DNA from: Candidatus Poribacteria bacterium
Lineage (GTDB): Bacteria; Poribacteria; WGA-4E; WGA-3G
Length of the DNA: 56,710 bases
Assembly (NCBI GenBank): GCA_007571305.1
Contig: RKRR01000086.1
Span: 1 to 56,710 of the forward strand
Direction: 5' to 3'
Each line of letters opens with the position of its first letter. Position 1 is the stretch's first letter. Shown one piece after another: positions 1-8,818 of the stretch. Below the pieces are notes generated by a model. It was not told the origin of the DNA, ran no database searches, and saw only the letters and a list, made by a program, of their open reading frames with translations. Position numbers and translations under genes: made by a program.

Positions 1-57
1 TAAATATGGAAAACCAAAAACTCGTTCTAATTTGCGAGTACATAATAAACCTCACTT

Positions 58-112
58 GCGAAGCTGCACACCCTAACAGGTGATGCTACAGAACTGGCAA
101 CGTGCGTTATCT
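58..112 (+). repeat. Dispersed intergenic repeat, short copy A
   Basis: This 55-bp stretch reads GCGAAGCTGCACACCCTAAC followed by AGGTGATGCTACAGAACTGG and then CAACGTGCGTTA. The same core recurs, in either orientation, near 2144, 7184, 10956, 13706, 21225, 27257 and 40601. It lies outside any gene, past the 3' end of the minus-strand oxidoreductase. The rest of 1-218 holds no gene that I can see. Confidence 0.75.
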
Positions 113-218
113 TAGTAAAAGGGAAAAAATTGCTTGGGTATCCTTTATCTTCAAAAGTTATGGAAGTGTATAGCATTTTCGAAAAAAAGGCAAGGAAAAA
201 CCAACTTCCCTGAAATAA

Positions 219-1166
219 TTAGCGTAGTCCACTTAGGATTGATTCGCAGAGTTCCATTGTTTTGACTGCCTCATCGAGGTTGGCAGCAGGGAATGAAACA
301 GGCGTATCGGATTTGACGCAATCTAAGAAGTATCTGTTCTGCTCGACGGTGCCACCGGTACCTGCTTCAGTGAGTTTGTGTTGCTTGCCATCAGAAAAAA
401 CGGTGCCGTGAGAGACCCCTTCAAGATATGCGGAGATGTCCCTCCCGTGAATCTCGTAGCGTTCGAGGCGAGCATCTGTGGTGTAGTTGGCGACGTGTTG
501 AGCGACACAGCCGTTGTCAAACAGGATGAGGGCGGCGTGAACATCTTTGTAATTTGAGATTGTTCGCTGCACAACGCTGTGTACTTCTTGGACATCGGCT
601 TCAGCAATGGCGCGGATCGCATCAAGAGCATGGATCGGTGTCTCCAAGAACATGTTGTCCATTAGGTGTTCTGGAAATTTACTGGACTGTGCCAGTCGGG
701 TGATACTCTTATGGAATTCGCCGACGATTTGTGTGACGGGGCCGCGTGCGGTAACCTGGCGTTTCGCTTCGACGATGATGGGGTGAAAGCGACGGTTCCA
801 ACCTACCATTCCTTTCGCGCCTGTCCGCTCTGCGGCATCGCGCAAGGCCGCTGTTTCTATGACGCTCATGCCGGGTGGCTTCTCTAAGAGCGTATGGATG
901 CCACGTTCAAGGCATGGGAGTGCTGCCTCGCCATTGAAATGAGCAGGTGTGGCAACAAAGATAGCATCTAAGGTCTCGTTGTCCAATAATGCCTCGATGC
1001 TCTCGTGCCGTGCTGAGACATTGAACATGTCCGCTGCGGTGTTGCGTGACGCTTCTACGGGATCGCAAACGGCAACGAGCTCAGTGTCATCAAATTCTGA
1101 AAGGATTTTCATGTGGCCGCGGCCTCTACCGCCGCAGCCGATGATGGCAACTCGTAGTTTTGACAT
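219..1166 (-). CDS. Gfo/Idh/MocA family NAD(P)-dependent oxidoreductase
   Basis: This is a 315-residue protein of the family that oxidises or reduces sugars and inositol-like compounds with NAD(P). The N-terminus has a Rossmann motif (VAIIGCGGRGRGH, about residues 5-17). The family's EKP motif follows (LLEKPPGMS, about residue 95), and then the C-terminal alpha/beta domain. I chose the ATG at 1166 because GAAGGAGA stands about 7 bases upstream, and the longer reading back to 1208 adds 14 residues that do not fit the family. It is the last gene of a minus-strand group with a phytanoyl-CoA dioxygenase and a second Gfo/Idh/MocA enzyme. That context suggests catabolism of a modified sugar or similar compound; the substrate cannot be read from the sequence. 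Confidence 0.9.
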   Translation of the reverse strand: MSKLRVAIIGCGGRGRGHMKILSEFDDTELVAVCDPVEASRNTAADMFNVSARHESIEALLDNETLDAIFVATPAHFNGEAALPCLERGIHTLLEKPPGMSVIETAALRDAAERTGAKGMVGWNRRFHPIIVEAKRQVTARGPVTQIVGEFHKSITRLAQSSKFPEHLMDNMFLETPIHALDAIRAIAEADVQEVHSVVQRTISNYKDVHAALILFDNGCVAQHVANYTTDARLERYEIHGRDISAYLEGVSHGTVFSDGKQHKLTEAGTGGTVEQNRYFLDCVKSDTPVSFPAANLDEAVKTMELCESILSGLR

Positions 1167-1287
1167 AGGTTTCTCCTTCAGCTGATGAAGTTTGGGATTG
1201 GAGAACACGCCTGATGAGATAATTGCCCAGTGCGCTATCAGGACACTCCTACAAGGAAGTCCGCAGTTGGTTCGGGTCGTCTACAAT

Positions 1288-2076
1288 TTAGCGTCGGATG
1301 TGCGGTGCCTCCATGACTTCCCGTTGTTCTGGCGACATATCCTCAATGTAATCGGGGTACCTCACTTCGTGTGCTCCGGTGCCATAGGACTGGAATCCAG
1401 GACTGAATTTGTAGAGCAGTGCGCGGCGTTGATGGCTACCTTTCCACGGAAGCGTGCCGTGCGTCAAAGTTTCGGTGAAAATCACGGCATCACCGGCTTT
1501 GGCATTGACTTCAAGCACCTGATTCTGATATTGCTGGTAGCGTTTCATGCTGCTGGGACACGGAAGATTCGCCTTGTGACTACCTGGGACGATTGCCAAT
1601 CCTCCATCGCCGGGGCCCTCATCAGCCAGCATGTATTCGACGACGGTTAAACCTGTATAGATGCGACCGTATTTGAAGAAGTAAGCTTCTGAGAAATTAG
1701 GACGTTCAATTCCTCCGCCGTGTAGCGTGCCGCCTTCCGTGCCGCGCTCCATAGCGATTAATCCTGGGCCGTGGTCGAGTCGGTACTGTTCGCCTAAAAT
1801 TTCCTCAAGGGAGGGTTTAATTTTCGGATGGATGAGCAAATCTCGGAACGGCTCACACCAAGGCTTCTCCCAAGCGAGCATGCCTCCCATGTCCATTCGG
1901 TGTGCCGTGCCAGCGAGTGCTGCTGAATCGCCTGCCAGAGAGGTATCGCGTTCTCTCAGTCCTTCAATGTGATGGTCGATGGCAGCGTTGCATTGGGCGA
2001 CCTCTTCTGCTGTCAATGCGTTCTCGACGATGAGGTATCCAGTCAAATCGAATAGGTACTTTTGATCTTCGTTCAT
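1288..2076 (-). CDS. Phytanoyl-CoA dioxygenase (PhyH) family protein
   Basis: This is a 262-residue Fe(II)/2-oxoglutarate-dependent dioxygenase-like protein of the PhyH family. Members hydroxylate small molecules or lipids using oxygen and 2-oxoglutarate. Candidate iron ligands are His119 (TLHGGGIERP) and His206 (ETLTHGTLPW), with Arg218 as the likely 2-oxoglutarate contact. The block GDGGLAIVPGSHK is typical of the family. The start at 2076 is supported by AAGGAGG about 8 bases upstream. It sits between two Gfo/Idh/MocA genes on the same strand, so the three may form one pathway. A copy of the dispersed repeat lies about 70 bp upstream in the same orientation. The substrate is unknown. Confidence 0.88.
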   Translation of the reverse strand: MNEDQKYLFDLTGYLIVENALTAEEVAQCNAAIDHHIEGLRERDTSLAGDSAALAGTAHRMDMGGMLAWEKPWCEPFRDLLIHPKIKPSLEEILGEQYRLDHGPGLIAMERGTEGGTLHGGGIERPNFSEAYFFKYGRIYTGLTVVEYMLADEGPGDGGLAIVPGSHKANLPCPSSMKRYQQYQNQVLEVNAKAGDAVIFTETLTHGTLPWKGSHQRRALLYKFSPGFQSYGTGAHEVRYPDYIEDMSPEQREVMEAPHIRR

Positions 2077-2143
2077 TGGGGGACCTCCTTTTTCTCATTA
2101 TCCGCAAGGCGTTAAATCAGATGATTCGTTTGGTGTTTCCTAA

Positions 2144-2174
2144 GATAACCCAAGTTGCCAGTTCTGTAGCATAT
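2144..2174 (-). repeat. Dispersed intergenic repeat, partial copy B
   Basis: The plus strand reads GATAACCCAAGTTGCCAGTT followed by CTGTAGCATA, the reverse complement of the right half of the repeat family. It lies between the second Gfo/Idh/MocA gene and the phyH gene, about 70 bp upstream of the phyH start. The terminal sequence TAACCCAAGTTG is intact, while the inner half of the element is missing or degenerate. Confidence 0.65.
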
Positions 2175-2251
2175 TTTGACGAATGAAAACAAACGACCCG
2201 TGAATAAAATCAAGAGGTTAGAGCGGTTTTCCCAAAACTACTTATTGCGAA

Positions 2252-3316
2252 TTAAAAACCTGTCGCTTCTGCGGCACTCTGAGGTTTGCCAGTTGCATCT
2301 CCGCCGAGCCACCGATAAGGACGTGGATATAGAGCCAAAGATCTATCCTCAAGTGGAAGTCTGACAGGTATGCTGTTTCGAGTTGCAGAGAGTTTCGCAG
2401 CAATGGCAACCTCCAACGCTTGCCGGAGGTCCGCGCCTGTAATCCACGGGTGTCCATCGCCATTAACAGCCGCTAAGAAGGAACGAATGGAGCCTGTAAG
2501 ATAGTTAAATTCACTCCATAGATAAGGCCTGTAGTTGGGATCAGTTCGGACACGATTGCCATTCGGGTCGTAGCCTTTGAATATTTCAGGTGGGTTCCAA
2601 TCCCATCGGATGAGGCATTCGTCTGTCCAGACATCTACACCACGGCAAGTTGTTGGTGTTCCGAAGACATTGCCTTCCAGACCATTCGTCAACTGAAAAC
2701 GTCCGTTGATGATTAAACCTTCATCGGTTTCTGCATCCAACGCCTCAGAAGGGGTTCCCCATGCGACGATTTCCTCAACCTCAGCATTGGTGAACAGACG
2801 TAGTACAGAGATATGTTGACACCCACCACCAGAGATCTCGCCACCGAATCCATGAACGCTCACACCTCTGATTTCGCCAAATTCCCCGTTGTGGAGTCGA
2901 GCTGCCGCCTCTTGGACTTCATTCATTGCCCGTTGCAGGTTGCCTCCCGCGAATACGACTCCGCGCTCAGCACATACCTCAACCATTGTATCGGCATCTT
3001 GTAGACAGGCGGCAATCGGTTTCTCAGTAGAGATCCCTTTGACACCGGCTTCAGCACACGCAATCACCACATCTTTCATGTATTTCGTGGGTGTGACGAC
3101 TACGGCAACGTCTGGCACAATGTCCCGTAATAGGGCTTCTACGTCCGGATAAAGAGCGGCAACGTCAAAACGTGCTCCGAGAACATCCCGCCGTTGCAAG
3201 TTGGCATCGGCGATTGCGACGATTTCTGTATCGGGATACGTGGTGTAGGCCTCGGCGTAGTTTTGTCCCATCCGACCACATCCGATAATGGCTACACGAT
3301 ATTTGGTGTCACGCAT
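2252..3316 (-). CDS. Gfo/Idh/MocA family NAD(P)-dependent oxidoreductase
   Basis: This 354-residue dehydrogenase opens with a Rossmann fold (VAIIGCGRMGQNY, about residues 7-19). The conserved EKP motif follows (STEKPIAACL, about residue 97), then a C-terminal substrate domain. The start is the ATG at 3316, which has AAGGAG about 7 bases upstream; the longer frame to 3382 adds a hydrophobic stretch with no family match. It is the first gene of the minus-strand group with phyH and the other oxidoreductase. It is divergent from the glnD-like gene, with about 215 bp between the starts. It differs clearly from the enzyme at 219-1166, so it is a paralogue rather than a recent duplicate. Confidence 0.9.
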   Translation of the reverse strand: MRDTKYRVAIIGCGRMGQNYAEAYTTYPDTEIVAIADANLQRRDVLGARFDVAALYPDVEALLRDIVPDVAVVVTPTKYMKDVVIACAEAGVKGISTEKPIAACLQDADTMVEVCAERGVVFAGGNLQRAMNEVQEAAARLHNGEFGEIRGVSVHGFGGEISGGGCQHISVLRLFTNAEVEEIVAWGTPSEALDAETDEGLIINGRFQLTNGLEGNVFGTPTTCRGVDVWTDECLIRWDWNPPEIFKGYDPNGNRVRTDPNYRPYLWSEFNYLTGSIRSFLAAVNGDGHPWITGADLRQALEVAIAAKLSATRNSIPVRLPLEDRSLALYPRPYRWLGGDATGKPQSAAEATGF

Positions 3317-3414
3317 TGTTTCAACTCCTTGATCGCTTATGCTATCAAGAGTCAAAAAGTGTGTCAAGAAAAAAACAGGCAATCAGGAAGTGTCCCATCC
3401 CACTAAAAACGGTC

Positions 3415-3443
3415 TTGTTTTTTTTCGGTGTTTGGCGTATAAT
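3415..3443 (+). promoter_or_regulatory. Sigma70-like promoter for the glnD-like gene
   Basis: TTGTTT at 3415-3420 is followed after 17 bases by a perfect TATAAT at 3438-3443. It points at the glnD-like gene, with a leader of about 80 bases, and lies in the divergent gap between that gene and the oxidoreductase on the other strand. Confidence 0.6.
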
Positions 3444-3531
3444 TAGGCATATTGAAACTTTCACTCATTCGGTGATTTCAAGAGGACCCTGTAACAATTG
3501 GATTGCTCTGAGATATTGGAGGCGCGAGAAA

Positions 3532-6252
3532 ATGGAAAATAGACAGATCGAAAAACAACTCAATCGCTATGTACCAGACCTAAATGTGCCTTTTGAAGAT
3601 CTGCAGAAACAGTTAACTGCTTTCATTCAAGCGGAGCGGGAACAATTGAAAGTCCGCATCTTGAAAGGCGAAAGCGGGTTTGCGGCTTGCAAGATTCACA
3701 CGGAGATCTGGGATGCAGTTATTCAGAAGGTTTATGAGGTAGCCTCTTTTCAGATTCGTGACGAGTACCAGAAGCAGATCGAGGTGTTGAAGTTACTTCC
3801 GGACTTTAAGGTAGACGACTTAGAAGCAGAATTGGAGAAATGGAAACTCGATGTCGCCCTTTATGGTGTTGGCAGTTATGGCAGAAATGAACTTTGCTAT
3901 TTTTCGGACGTAGACGTTATCTATACATCGTCTGTGGACTTAGAGGATACTTACGATGAAGGCACACTCGAACTTATCCGATGGTTCTATGACTTTTTCG
4001 ACAGTCTCCACTCGGTGATTCCAGGGTTTGAATTCAGCTTTATCTATCGCCCCTTGACGGATATAGCCCAATGGAACTATCAGGATATGACCGCGTTGAT
4101 CGACATGCGGTTTATCGCTGGCGATGCGTCGCTTACCGAGGACTTCCGGCGAGAGATACATTCTGGGAAATCGGATATTTCGCTTGTGCTGGATCTACTG
4201 AAATCAAGATCAGATTCTTTGGAAGCATCCGAGGATACAATCTACCTCAATCAACCCAATGTGAAAACAGGGAGGGGGGGTCTACGTACGCTCCAGTATG
4301 CACTCTGGATGTGCGGTCTCCCGGATTTCACTTCAACCCCTCAACTCTATGAACGCTACGATGACGGACAACTCATTCCGTCCCTTGATTTCATGTTTAA
4401 GGTTCGAAACCTTCTGCATGTTCTCGCCGATTCACCGTACGACAACCTCACTTATCATCCCGAAAAAGGTGATGTGCTCCAAACACAGATCGCTCAGGTA
4501 CTCGAATTCTCAGATGCAACCGATGATGGACGTTATGAGTTCATGGCTGAGTATTACGCGATGGCAAAATATCTGCATTTTAAAGCAGAACTGCTGATCC
4601 GGAAGATGTTAGCGAATGGGATTCCTATCTCGGATGTGCTCGCGGTGAGGATAGAGATGCTGTATTGCATCGATAATAACTTTGGTGAACTCGATGCAAA
4701 CGAGCTCTTTACACTTTTTACCTATTTCCAACAGTACGACTTCGAAATTGATGCCTCCCTTTCTACATTCATATCTCGGTACGTCCATGCGTTTGACTGG
4801 CGTTCTTTCCAGAACCGGATGGCAGAATTGATAAATACACCGGGAGATGTAGAGAAAACGCTAACCCGCCTGCACCGACTCAATATCCTGTCGCACCTCG
4901 GTGAAGGTGGGGAGCTTTTCGAGGGAGCGATGATGACGCGGAGCGAACGGAGCCTTGATCCATATACGGTCGGGAAACATACACTCATTGCGATTGGACA
5001 TCTCGATGAAATTCGCCGAACGGAACCGAGTAGTCCTTTTGGTGGTGAGGGTTTCGGCTCGTCAATATCACCATCTCCGACCTCTGAATTAGAGGATCTC
5101 AACACAGCGTTTCGCTCACTATCAGATCCTGCTCCACTCTATATGGCACTCTTCTTGCATGACATAGATAAACCGGATCCAACCCATCCGGCGACGGGCG
5201 CAGAAAAAGCAGAACGCATCGCACCCGAATTTGGGTTCAATTCACAACAGACAGATGATATCTGTTTTCTCATCCGAGAACATCTGACAATGATAGATTT
5301 GGCACGTTATCATCATTGGGATGAAAGTACAATTTCCGAATTCTGTAAGAAGGTGAACTCGTTAGAGCGTTTGACTGCTCTGTATCTGCTCACGTATTGC
5401 GATTCTAAAGCCAACGGTTCACAGAATTTTAGTCACGTTGTTAAACACAATCTGAAAAGTTTGTACGAAGTATCTCGGACCCGCTTTGTTGGACAGGAAG
5501 AAACGCAGTGGGGTGCCTTCGCACCTGTTGAAGAGTTTCAGCAATTTCTTCACCACATGCCTGTTTCCTACCGTATCAGTGTCTCTCCTGAAGATATAGC
5601 GATGCACATAAAGATGACATCACAAGCCGAAGCCGCGTCTACAGATGCAGAAACAACATCAAGCGCGGGGATCGTTCAGTTTGTCGATCAACCCGGATTT
5701 ACTGAATTACACCTCTGTAGTCCGAGCCGGATTGGAAAATTACACACGGTGAGCGGTCTCTTTTTCGCGAACGGTATAGATGTCCGAGACGCACGGGTCT
5801 ACACGAAACAGGATACCAACATTGAACTTGAAATCTATCGGCTTGTCCATCAGCCGCCGCATCATCAAGGGGAACCGATGCCTCTTGATGAAGAACTGAA
5901 ACGGGACCTCGATTTTGACATCCGTAGCCTTCTCGCAGAGGAAGTGACGCTTGAACAGGTTTTCGCGAGACGCTACATCAACCTCACTGAAACCTGGCAA
6001 GTTAGCGATGTGAGCGTTGAGACGGCGCGTAACTACTCCGAAATTGTCGTAGCCGGTGAAGAAAAAGTCGGATTTCTCCACTACTTCAGCGGTATCTTAG
6101 CAAAACTCGGACTGAACGTTGAGATGTGTAAGTGTTCAGGATTAGGCGGACAGGCGATTGACCGGTTCTACGTACAACCGGTGGCGGATCCGAAAGCCGT
6201 GCATGCCGATATTATGGCGGCACTGGAATCTCAAGACGGCGCGTCGTCCTGA
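3532..6252 (+). CDS. glnD: GlnD-like PII uridylyltransferase / uridylyl-removing enzyme
   Basis: This 906-residue protein has the full GlnD architecture. A nucleotidyltransferase domain carries GVGSYGRNELCYFSDVDV at about residues 112-129, with the metal-binding aspartates at 126 and 128. An HD hydrolase domain follows, with HD at 543-544 (LFLHDIDKPDPTH). Two C-terminal ACT domains lie at about 730-800 and 838-905. E. coli GlnD is about 890 residues, so the length fits. GlnD uridylylates the PII protein under nitrogen limitation and removes UMP when glutamine binds the ACT domains. The start was chosen for TTGGAGG about 10 bases upstream of the ATG at 3532; the frame runs open further upstream only through the promoter region. 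No glnB or glnA lies nearby. Confidence 0.87.
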   Translation: MENRQIEKQLNRYVPDLNVPFEDLQKQLTAFIQAEREQLKVRILKGESGFAACKIHTEIWDAVIQKVYEVASFQIRDEYQKQIEVLKLLPDFKVDDLEAELEKWKLDVALYGVGSYGRNELCYFSDVDVIYTSSVDLEDTYDEGTLELIRWFYDFFDSLHSVIPGFEFSFIYRPLTDIAQWNYQDMTALIDMRFIAGDASLTEDFRREIHSGKSDISLVLDLLKSRSDSLEASEDTIYLNQPNVKTGRGGLRTLQYALWMCGLPDFTSTPQLYERYDDGQLIPSLDFMFKVRNLLHVLADSPYDNLTYHPEKGDVLQTQIAQVLEFSDATDDGRYEFMAEYYAMAKYLHFKAELLIRKMLANGIPISDVLAVRIEMLYCIDNNFGELDANELFTLFTYFQQYDFEIDASLSTFISRYVHAFDWRSFQNRMAELINTPGDVEKTLTRLHRLNILSHLGEGGELFEGAMMTRSERSLDPYTVGKHTLIAIGHLDEIRRTEPSSPFGGEGFGSSISPSPTSELEDLNTAFRSLSDPAPLYMALFLHDIDKPDPTHPATGAEKAERIAPEFGFNSQQTDDICFLIREHLTMIDLARYHHWDESTISEFCKKVNSLERLTALYLLTYCDSKANGSQNFSHVVKHNLKSLYEVSRTRFVGQEETQWGAFAPVEEFQQFLHHMPVSYRISVSPEDIAMHIKMTSQAEAASTDAETTSSAGIVQFVDQPGFTELHLCSPSRIGKLHTVSGLFFANGIDVRDARVYTKQDTNIELEIYRLVHQPPHHQGEPMPLDEELKRDLDFDIRSLLAEEVTLEQVFARRYINLTETWQVSDVSVETARNYSEIVVAGEEKVGFLHYFSGILAKLGLNVEMCKCSGLGGQAIDRFYVQPVADPKAVHADIMAALESQDGASS

Positions 6253-6369
6253 TGCAGAACGCTTATTGAGGCAAGTTTCGTCTCTCTATAGAACAAAGCG
6301 CTTAGTTCATCACGAAATGGAGAGCGGATATACGAAAGATATGTCAAAGTTCAAATCCATATCGTTTAA

Positions 6370-6389
6370 CCGCAAGGAATAATTAAGAA
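6370..6389 (+). promoter_or_regulatory. Start-proximal CCGCAAGG motif
   Basis: CCGCAAGGAATAATTAAGAA directly precedes the ATG at 6390. Nearly the same sequence sits before three other genes in the window (36779, 46351 and 47492). CAAGG probably serves as the ribosome binding site. Confidence 0.5.
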
Positions 6390-7148
6390 ATGAAACAACG
6401 GGTTCTTATTACAGGTGCGGCTGGCACAGTCGGCAGCGCGCTCTGGCAAGCATGGGAAAAACAGGATGCTTATACGTTGACCTTAATGGATATTCATCCC
6501 ACCCTGGGGGCAAACTCGCGCGTAGTACAAGCAGATATCCGGGATTACGCGGCGATGCAAGAATTGTGTCGCGATCAAGACGTGTTGGTCCATCTGGCTT
6601 ATGTCCGTCAAGATTCGCTTGGAAAGGTGCCTGGTGAAGTCAGCGACATCGGTGCCTCAATGACTTTGTTTGAAGCCGCACGAGAAGGTGGCATCCGGAA
6701 GATTATATATGCAAGCACAAATCACGTTTCAGGATGGAATGAACGTCTGAATTCGCCGCCTCGGTTCTCGACAGGCGATCAGTTTCGTCCCGACGGCTGG
6801 TACGGCGCAATGAAAGGTATGGCGGAGATCGCAGGAAGGTATCTCGTTGATGCACACGATATGCGGTTCATTAGCATCCGTATCGGAAGTTTCAACGGCA
6901 CAGATGAACCGAGCGGGATACGGCACTGTAGCACATTACTGACTCCGCGAGATTGTGTGCAACTCTTCGGACTGGCTGTAGACTACGAGGGACCTGTCAA
7001 ATATCTGATCACGTACGGACGCTCGGCAAATTCTGATGGGTATCAACAGAGCTACCTTGACATAAGCGGGGCAATTGAGGTACTGGGGTATCAACCACAG
7101 GACAATTTGGTTAAAACGCATCTTCACAAATTTTTGTCAGAGCCGTAA
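6390..7148 (+). CDS. NAD(P)-dependent SDR, uronate-dehydrogenase-like
   Basis: This 252-residue extended short-chain dehydrogenase has GAAGTVGSALW at residues 9-19 as its nucleotide loop and a YGAMK catalytic Tyr/Lys pair at about residues 132-136. The segments IIYASTNHVSGWNE, RPDGWYGAMKG and SIRIGS match the pattern of uronate dehydrogenases, which oxidise galacturonate or glucuronate to the aldarolactone with NAD. A broader label of NAD-dependent epimerase/dehydratase is safe. The start is fixed by CAAGGAATAATTAAGAA directly before the ATG. It follows the glnD-like gene by 137 bases on the same strand. Its nearest functional companions are the sugar dehydrogenases at 0.2-3.3 kb. Confidence 0.75.
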   Translation: MKQRVLITGAAGTVGSALWQAWEKQDAYTLTLMDIHPTLGANSRVVQADIRDYAAMQELCRDQDVLVHLAYVRQDSLGKVPGEVSDIGASMTLFEAAREGGIRKIIYASTNHVSGWNERLNSPPRFSTGDQFRPDGWYGAMKGMAEIAGRYLVDAHDMRFISIRIGSFNGTDEPSGIRHCSTLLTPRDCVQLFGLAVDYEGPVKYLITYGRSANSDGYQQSYLDISGAIEVLGYQPQDNLVKTHLHKFLSEP

Positions 7149-7160
7149 GTTAACAATAGT

Positions 7161-7282
7161 AGGACTTACGCATGCTGCTCTTTTGTAGCATAACCTGTGA
7201 GGGTGTGCCACGAGAACATCTGTGTTTTTTTGGGGTTCTCCCTCTCACTAAGGTGTCCTATGGTCAAAATTGCGTAAGTCCT
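7161..7282. mobile_element. MITE-like element with 12-bp terminal inverted repeats
   Basis: AGGACTTACGCA at 7161-7172 is repeated as a perfect inverse, TGCGTAAGTCCT, at 7271-7282. The flanks carry a direct repeat AATAGT (7155-7160 and 7284-7289) that could be a target duplication, one base out on the right. The interior has no ORF. It contains the core TGTAGCATAACCTGTGAGGG shared with the other dispersed repeat family. A non-autonomous transposon is the simplest reading. Confidence 0.65.
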
Positions 7283-7402
7283 GAATAGTTTGGACAATTC
7301 GTATCACATTCGATTTGATTTTTCAAAGATCAGCGGATTTTATAAGTTTCCGACTGCACAGCACTTCGCAACAAATAACGGTGGGGCTCAGTGCTCAGCA
7401 CA

Positions 7403-7432
7403 GGCTAACGGTTTCCTATGCTACAAAAAGCC
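7403..7432 (-). repeat. Possible degenerate fragment of the dispersed repeat
   Basis: AACGGTTTCCTATGCTACAA resembles CACGGTTTCTTACGCTACGA inside the full copy at 40601-40743. The surrounding stretch 7283-7458 holds no gene that I can support. It lies directly upstream of trmB and may carry its promoter. Confidence 0.3.
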
Positions 7433-7458
7433 GTCCAAACTTTAGTAAGTTAAAAGTT

Positions 7459-8172
7459 ATGCGTGAAAATCCCGACTACAACGACATCTACTACCAAAAC
7501 ACAACAATCCACTCTCAAATCATCGACATCATAGCAGAACGTGGTGTGCCGTTATGTGAATTTCCTGGGCCGATTAATTGGGAAACGTTCTTCGGGAATC
7601 CGCATCCGGTAGAAATAGAGATTGGATCCGGGAAAGGGCGTTTCCTGCTTGAAGCATCAAAACGGCACCCAGCCGTTAATTATATCGGCATAGAACGGGC
7701 ACAAAAATACGTCGCATTGACACAGGAACGGTTCGAGAAGTACATGCGGCATTTCGGCGTGGATAGAGCGTCAGGCATGTTCTCAAATGTACGTCTGGTG
7801 TGGACAGATGCAAACTATTTCTTGACACGGTACGTGCCGAACGGATCCATTCAGGCGTATCATATCTACTTTCCGGATCCATGGCCCAAAAAACGGCAAC
7901 GGAAAAGACGGATTTTTCGGAATCAAGACTTTCTGTCCGCTCTGACACGCACACTCAATATCGAGGACGGTAGGCTTTATATTACAACAGATTATGCGGA
8001 ATACTTTCAAGAGATTCAGGAGCGTCTTGCCGGTTTATCTACTCTGCATCCGATTGAGTCAGGTCTCGGCCCAGATCGGGATATCGCAACAAACTTTGAA
8101 ATGAAGTACGTTTTGGAAGGTAGGGATATCTACCGGGCGGTTTATGAGAGATTTTCGCCTCAGCACACGTGA
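7459..8172 (+). CDS. trmB: tRNA (guanine-N7-)-methyltransferase
   Basis: This 238-residue class I SAM-dependent enzyme makes m7G at position 46 of tRNA. The SAM-binding motif EIGSGKGRF is at about residues 54-62, followed by YIGIER (75-80). The TrmB signature DPWPKKRQRKRR begins at Asp140. The C-terminal part (TTDYAEYFQEIQERL) also fits. I chose the ATG at 7459 because the frame upstream (to 7315) runs through degenerate repeat sequence and does not resemble TrmB. No strong ribosome binding site is visible before it. It ends 13 bases before the Uma2 gene and may be co-transcribed with it and with uvrC. Confidence 0.93.
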   Translation: MRENPDYNDIYYQNTTIHSQIIDIIAERGVPLCEFPGPINWETFFGNPHPVEIEIGSGKGRFLLEASKRHPAVNYIGIERAQKYVALTQERFEKYMRHFGVDRASGMFSNVRLVWTDANYFLTRYVPNGSIQAYHIYFPDPWPKKRQRKRRIFRNQDFLSALTRTLNIEDGRLYITTDYAEYFQEIQERLAGLSTLHPIESGLGPDRDIATNFEMKYVLEGRDIYRAVYERFSPQHT

Positions 8173-8185
8173 AAATGGAGAAATT

Positions 8186-8773
8186 ATGGAAACTATTGGA
8201 ACGACTGCGGCGCAAGCCCTTCTGACCCCTGAAGAATATCTCGCCAAGGAGCGGAAAGCACTGACGAAAAGTGAATATCAAGAGGGACGAATACATGCAA
8301 TGCCGGGAGCGAGTCACGAACATAATATTATCATGGGAAATACATTCGCTGAACTTCATACGCAACTACGGGATCGGACGTGCATCGTTTATCCGAGTGA
8401 CATGCGGGTGAAGGTGAGTTCAATGGGACGATATACCTATCCAGATGTTATTGTTGTGTGCGATGAACCGCGCTTTGAAGATTCACACTTTGATACGCTT
8501 CTCAACCCCACCGTCCTGATAGAGGTGCTTTCTCCATCAACCGCCTCCTATGACAGAGGTGAGAAATTCGCAGCCTATCAGAAACTTGATTCCTTGTGTG
8601 AATACGTTCTTATCTCACAAAACAGCGTTCGGGTTGAACATTATCTGCGACAGGAACAGACGTGGGATTTGACAGAATTTCATTCCTTGGCGGATGTCTT
8701 TCAACTCGGGTCGATAGGGTGTGAGTTGTCCTTGCAGGCGATATACGCGAAGATTGAATTCTCTCAGGCATAA
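8186..8773 (+). CDS. Uma2 family (DUF820) endonuclease-like protein
   Basis: This 195-residue protein has the Uma2/DUF820 layout, a PD-(D/E)xK nuclease fold common in cyanobacteria and Poribacteria. It starts with the typical LTPEEYLAKE segment and EYQEGRIHAMPGAS. The probable active-site residues lie in YPDVIVVCDEP (Asp) and PTVLIEVLSPSTASYDRGEK (Glu and Lys). The start at 8186 has TGGAG about 8 bases upstream; an in-frame ATG at 8144 lies inside trmB. The biological role of the family is not established, although it has been linked to mobile elements. It lies between trmB and uvrC on the same strand. Confidence 0.88.
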   Translation: METIGTTAAQALLTPEEYLAKERKALTKSEYQEGRIHAMPGASHEHNIIMGNTFAELHTQLRDRTCIVYPSDMRVKVSSMGRYTYPDVIVVCDEPRFEDSHFDTLLNPTVLIEVLSPSTASYDRGEKFAAYQKLDSLCEYVLISQNSVRVEHYLRQEQTWDLTEFHSLADVFQLGSIGCELSLQAIYAKIEFSQA

Positions 8774-8818
8774 ACAAACTGCTAAAGCAAGCCGCAAATC
8801 GACACAGGAACGGACGAA

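Noticed and set aside
1192..1650. Plus-strand open frame of 152 codons
   Set aside because: It is antisense to the phyH gene, which has the clear dioxygenase motifs and a good ribosome binding site.
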